DNA of 64,000 bases from Solibaculum mannosilyticum. Its GTDB lineage: Bacteria > Bacillota > Clostridia > Oscillospirales > Acutalibacteraceae. Where the stretch lies: the NCBI RefSeq assembly GCF_015140235.1, contig NZ_AP023321.1, positions 1,292,501-1,356,500 on the forward strand, in the 5' to 3' direction. The notes beneath the pieces are model-generated. The model made no database searches, was not told the DNA's origin, and worked only from the letters and a program-made list of their open reading frames with translations. Shown here piece by piece: positions 61,729 to 64,000 of the stretch. Both the position numbers and the translations under genes were made by a program. Positions within the stretch are counted from its first letter, which is position 1; every line of letters starts with the position of its first letter.

Positions 61729-63337
61729 GGCTCTGCTCCTTTCTGCGGCTCGGCTGGCGGTATAGCTTCTGCGCGTTCTGCTGTGCGGTAAACAGCCGCT
61801 CATGGGCTGCCTTTGCTTCCCGGTATTCGTTGTAAAGGGCGTTTTTCTTTGAAATCAAGGCTTCAATCTCGGCGTTCAGCTTGTCCCGTGAGGGCAGCTT
61901 GTTACCGGGGTGCAGTTCTCTTAACTTCCGCTTTGCCGCTTCGTAAATGATAAAATCCGCTTCGTTGGCTTGATAATAGCGGTCTGCTTTTTTGCCTTTC
62001 AGCTTTCTGTGTTCATCAACGGTGGGGCGGGTGCGGCGGTAATCATTAGCGGCTTTCCGCAGCTCCTTCTTTGCGGCAAGAGCGGCTTCAACGGTTTTGA
62101 GCGCCTCCCGCTTCTCGGATAAGGTTTCCCTTGCGGCTTTTTCGGCTGCGTCCAGCCTGTCGGGGTCAAGCAGTTCATTTTCCGTGAGGAAGTTATGGGT
62201 AGCCGCCATCTGTTTGAGGTTGTGTACTGCCGCCCAGCGGTCATAGCCTGCGCCCTTGCCCTCGGCCCGCTTGGCTTCCCGGTCAACCATGCGCTGCAAT
62301 CCGTTCTCTTTCGGTGCGGTTTTTGCGGTTTTTTCTTCCTGCAAGCGTCCTCTCTGGGTGCTGTGGTGTTCGGGTATGGCTGTGGTCTGTTCGGCGGCTC
62401 TGTGGGCGTTCTGCGTGAGCAGGGCAAGGACAGCAGCCTTGTCAAAATCGTCCCCCAGCTTCCTCGCCGTGATGGGCTTCGTCCTGTCGGGTGTGAGGTA
62501 ACTAAGCCGCCCCCGGCTCTCCTTGACGGTCACGCCCTGTTGCAGAAGCAAAGCGGAAAACTCGTCAAAGGTGGTTGCCCGGTCAAGGGCTTTCCGTATC
62601 GTCTGCCGCAGCTTCGCCTTGTCCGTTTCAAACTTGGTCTGCTTCACGGGCTGCCCGGTGGCTGCAAGGGCGGCGTTCTCTTTGTCAAGGGCAAGCTGCC
62701 CTTTCTTCTGCGCCCAGTATTCACGCTCGGTAATGCGGTTTTTGCTCCCATGCAAAAGGTCAATCTGATAAAGGTTTTCCCGGTGGCACATCTCCATGAC
62801 TTCGCTCTTGAAATATTCCATGGCTGCGTCTGTGCAGCGGTGCTTGCAGCCCTCCAGTGTGTCGGCTGGTCTGTCCATGTAGGGCAGAAGCGGGACGGAT
62901 TCTATGCGCAAGCTGTTTATGACGATATGAATGTGGATATTGCCGCTGTGGTTATGCCCGTCCGGGTGTGTGCAGACAAGGGCTTGGTGTCCGGGGAAAT
63001 GGTCGGTGCAGAATTGCTCTCCCAACTGTTGCGCCCGGTCTACGGTCAAGCCGTTGTCCGTCCCGTCCCGTGGGTCAAAGCTGATGATGTAGTGGTGGCT
63101 TTTCACATCTTCCCGTTTTTGGTTTTTGCCATAGCGGAGATTGGAGCGCATACAGGCAACGGCAAAATCCTCGCCCCCGCAGTTAAGGGCGGCTATGCGG
63201 TAATCCTCCCTCGGCACAAGCCGCCCGCTTTCGTCAAGGGTGGGCTTCATGGAAAACTCGTCGTGCTGGAAAGTGAGGTATTTCTCGGCGGCTCCGTAAT
63301 CAGCATTTTTAGAGCTGATATGTTTGAATGTTGCCAA
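61718..63337 (-). CDS. MobA/MobP-type relaxase
   Basis: A 539-aa relaxase/mobilization nuclease that nicks at oriT and leads DNA transfer. Motif I Tyr region: NADYGAAEKYLTFQHDEF. Motif III: HPDGHNHSGNIHIHIVINS with the His cluster for metal. The middle and end are helical and charged (KTVEAALAAKKELRKAAND), as in MobP relaxases. Start TTG 63337 behind AGGTGAAG, inside the end of mobC; a GTG three codons upstream is possible. The element therefore depends on a helper conjugation system, as no T4SS genes are visible. Confidence 0.9.
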   Translation of the reverse strand: MATFKHISSKNADYGAAEKYLTFQHDEFSMKPTLDESGRLVPREDYRIAALNCGGEDFAVACMRSNLRYGKNQKREDVKSHHYIISFDPRDGTDNGLTVDRAQQLGEQFCTDHFPGHQALVCTHPDGHNHSGNIHIHIVINSLRIESVPLLPYMDRPADTLEGCKHRCTDAAMEYFKSEVMEMCHRENLYQIDLLHGSKNRITEREYWAQKKGQLALDKENAALAATGQPVKQTKFETDKAKLRQTIRKALDRATTFDEFSALLLQQGVTVKESRGRLSYLTPDRTKPITARKLGDDFDKAAVLALLTQNAHRAAEQTTAIPEHHSTQRGRLQEEKTAKTAPKENGLQRMVDREAKRAEGKGAGYDRWAAVHNLKQMAATHNFLTENELLDPDRLDAAEKAARETLSEKREALKTVEAALAAKKELRKAANDYRRTRPTVDEHRKLKGKKADRYYQANEADFIIYEAAKRKLRELHPGNKLPSRDKLNAEIEALISKKNALYNEYREAKAAHERLFTAQQNAQKLYRQPSRRKEQSHER

Positions 63338-63707
63338 CGGCTTCACCTACTTTCTGCAAGACTTCAAATTTGAGGGCGGCAAGGTCGGAAATGGCGGCTT
63401 TCACATCACCGGGCAGGGCGTGGTAATGCGTTCCGTATTCGTTCAGATAGCGGGCAATCTGATTGAGGTTGCTCCCGATCTTCCCGTATTCTGCGGTCAG
63501 CTTCCCGATAGCGGACAGCAGCTCCTCATTGACCGGGGAAACGGTAATGACGGGGGTAATTCTCGACTTCATAAGGGCCTGCCGGATATACTCGGACTGG
63601 CTCATCTGACAAAGGGTAACACGCTCGGAAAACTCGCTGTATTCTTCCTCTGTCAATCGTGTTTTGATTACCCGGCTGCGGTGGGGCGTGTTGTATCTCT
63701 TTCGCAT
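63309..63707 (-). CDS. mobC: MobC-like relaxosome accessory protein
   Basis: A 132-aa protein with an N-terminal ribbon-helix-helix (VIKTRLTEEEYSEFSERV then MSQSEYIRQALM) and the MobC signature GKIGSNLNQIARYLNEYG. It binds oriT and assists the relaxase. The start ATG 63707 follows AGGAGGT. The end overlaps the relaxase gene by about 29 bp. Confidence 0.93.
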   Translation of the reverse strand: MRKRYNTPHRSRVIKTRLTEEEYSEFSERVTLCQMSQSEYIRQALMKSRITPVITVSPVNEELLSAIGKLTAEYGKIGSNLNQIARYLNEYGTHYHALPGDVKAAISDLAALKFEVLQKVGEAVGNIQTYQL

Positions 63708-64000
63708 GGTCGTTGACCTCCTTTCTGTGCGTGGTGTCCTCTCACTAATAGGAGAAAAACAGGGGGTAAAGCGGAACTGTTTTTGAAAAATCCGAAAAAA
63801 TATTTTGAGGGATTTTTCAGCGGCGTAAGCCGCATAAGCAGGGTTTGGGGAAGGCACTCCCCAACAAGATTCCCGCAGGGGCAAAATGAGCGATAAGCGA
63901 ATTTTGGTACTGCGGTAGAATCTTGCTCTTAGAAACTCACGCTTTCCCCGCCCTCTATCCCTGCTACAATTCGCAAAGGGCATTTTGGCTTGTTTCCGTA
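63708..64000. other. oriT-like region upstream of mobC
   Basis: Non-coding by appearance. It holds several inverted repeats: GCGGC/GCCGC (63820-63833), TTGGGG/CCCCAA (63845-63863), and a wide one with CAAGATTC (63865-63872) and GAATCTTG (63918-63925) plus inner CCGCA/TGCGG. Such a cluster directly upstream of mobC and the relaxase is where oriT usually lies. No nic site is assigned. Confidence 0.5.

Noticed and set aside
62195-63373. 392-codon plus-strand frame opposite the relaxase
   Set aside because: Shadow in G+C-rich DNA; the relaxase on the other strand has clear motifs.

Overview
The window reads as a chromosomal segment of a spore-forming, Gram-positive member of the Clostridia, probably Oscillospirales/Ruminococcaceae-like. 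The evidence is an alpha/beta SASP gene, spoIIGA-sigE, cwlD, strong AGGAGG ribosome sites with many TTG/GTG starts, an aspS-gatCAB operon, and large surface proteins with sortase-like C-termini. The family-level guess is inference. The oleate hydratase gene is cut by the left edge and a mobilizable element by the right edge.

Layout. (1) 1-4.2 kb: partial oleate hydratase with a TetR regulator, tRNA-Leu(CAA) trailed by three non-coding tandem units that each carry a terminator, a HEPN-like zinc-ribbon protein and a SASP. (2) 4.2-19.2 kb: a 1092-aa EndoQ-UvrD fusion, a six-gene polyamine cluster (speD-speA-speE-speB, terminator, carboxyspermidine dehydrogenase, nspC), and aspS-gatC-gatA-gatB. 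The cluster encodes both the AdoMet-dependent and the aspartate-semialdehyde routes to spermidine. GatA has lost two of its three catalytic residues. (3) 19.3-34 kb: ordinary chromosomal genes (AI-2E exporter family, DUF308, sigE/spoIIGA, a Cys/Arg-tailed small protein, ComEA-like, HTH-LicC fusion, ndk, MacAB-like pair without ATPase, radA, cwlD, apgM). (4) 34-44.7 kb: two giant secreted proteins, an S8 protease and a GH92 mannosidase. (5) 44.9-50.8 kb: PH-domain protein, a MerR-controlled operon (merR, DXS-like, RibD-like reductase, flavin reductase), a TetR/membrane-protein operon with two matching operators, and ogt.

(6) 50.8-59.4 kb: A+T-rich accessory DNA full of broken genes. A two-repeat lipoprotein, a matrixin-type metalloprotease, a tyrosine integrase and an XRE antitoxin-like gene are frameshifted, and a small phage-type gene has an in-frame TGA. 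Intact pieces include a CI/Cro-like pair with repeated operators, a DUF4145 protein and a probable small RNA. (7) 59.5-64 kb: an abrupt step to higher G+C marks a mobilizable element on the minus strand (MobC, relaxase, Cys-rich VLP protein, RepA-like initiator, DnaC-like ATPase, TnpW) with an oriT-like inverted repeat upstream of mobC.

I saw no obvious frameshift in the genes of the first 50 kb, whereas about nine disabling changes fall in 50.8-61 kb. The best candidates for new biology are the catalytically gutted but operon-retained GatA, the dual-route polyamine operon, the EndoQ-UvrD fusion with a terminal clamp-binding-like motif, the tRNA-Leu trailer repeats, and the Cys/Arg-tailed protein behind a mother-cell-type promoter.
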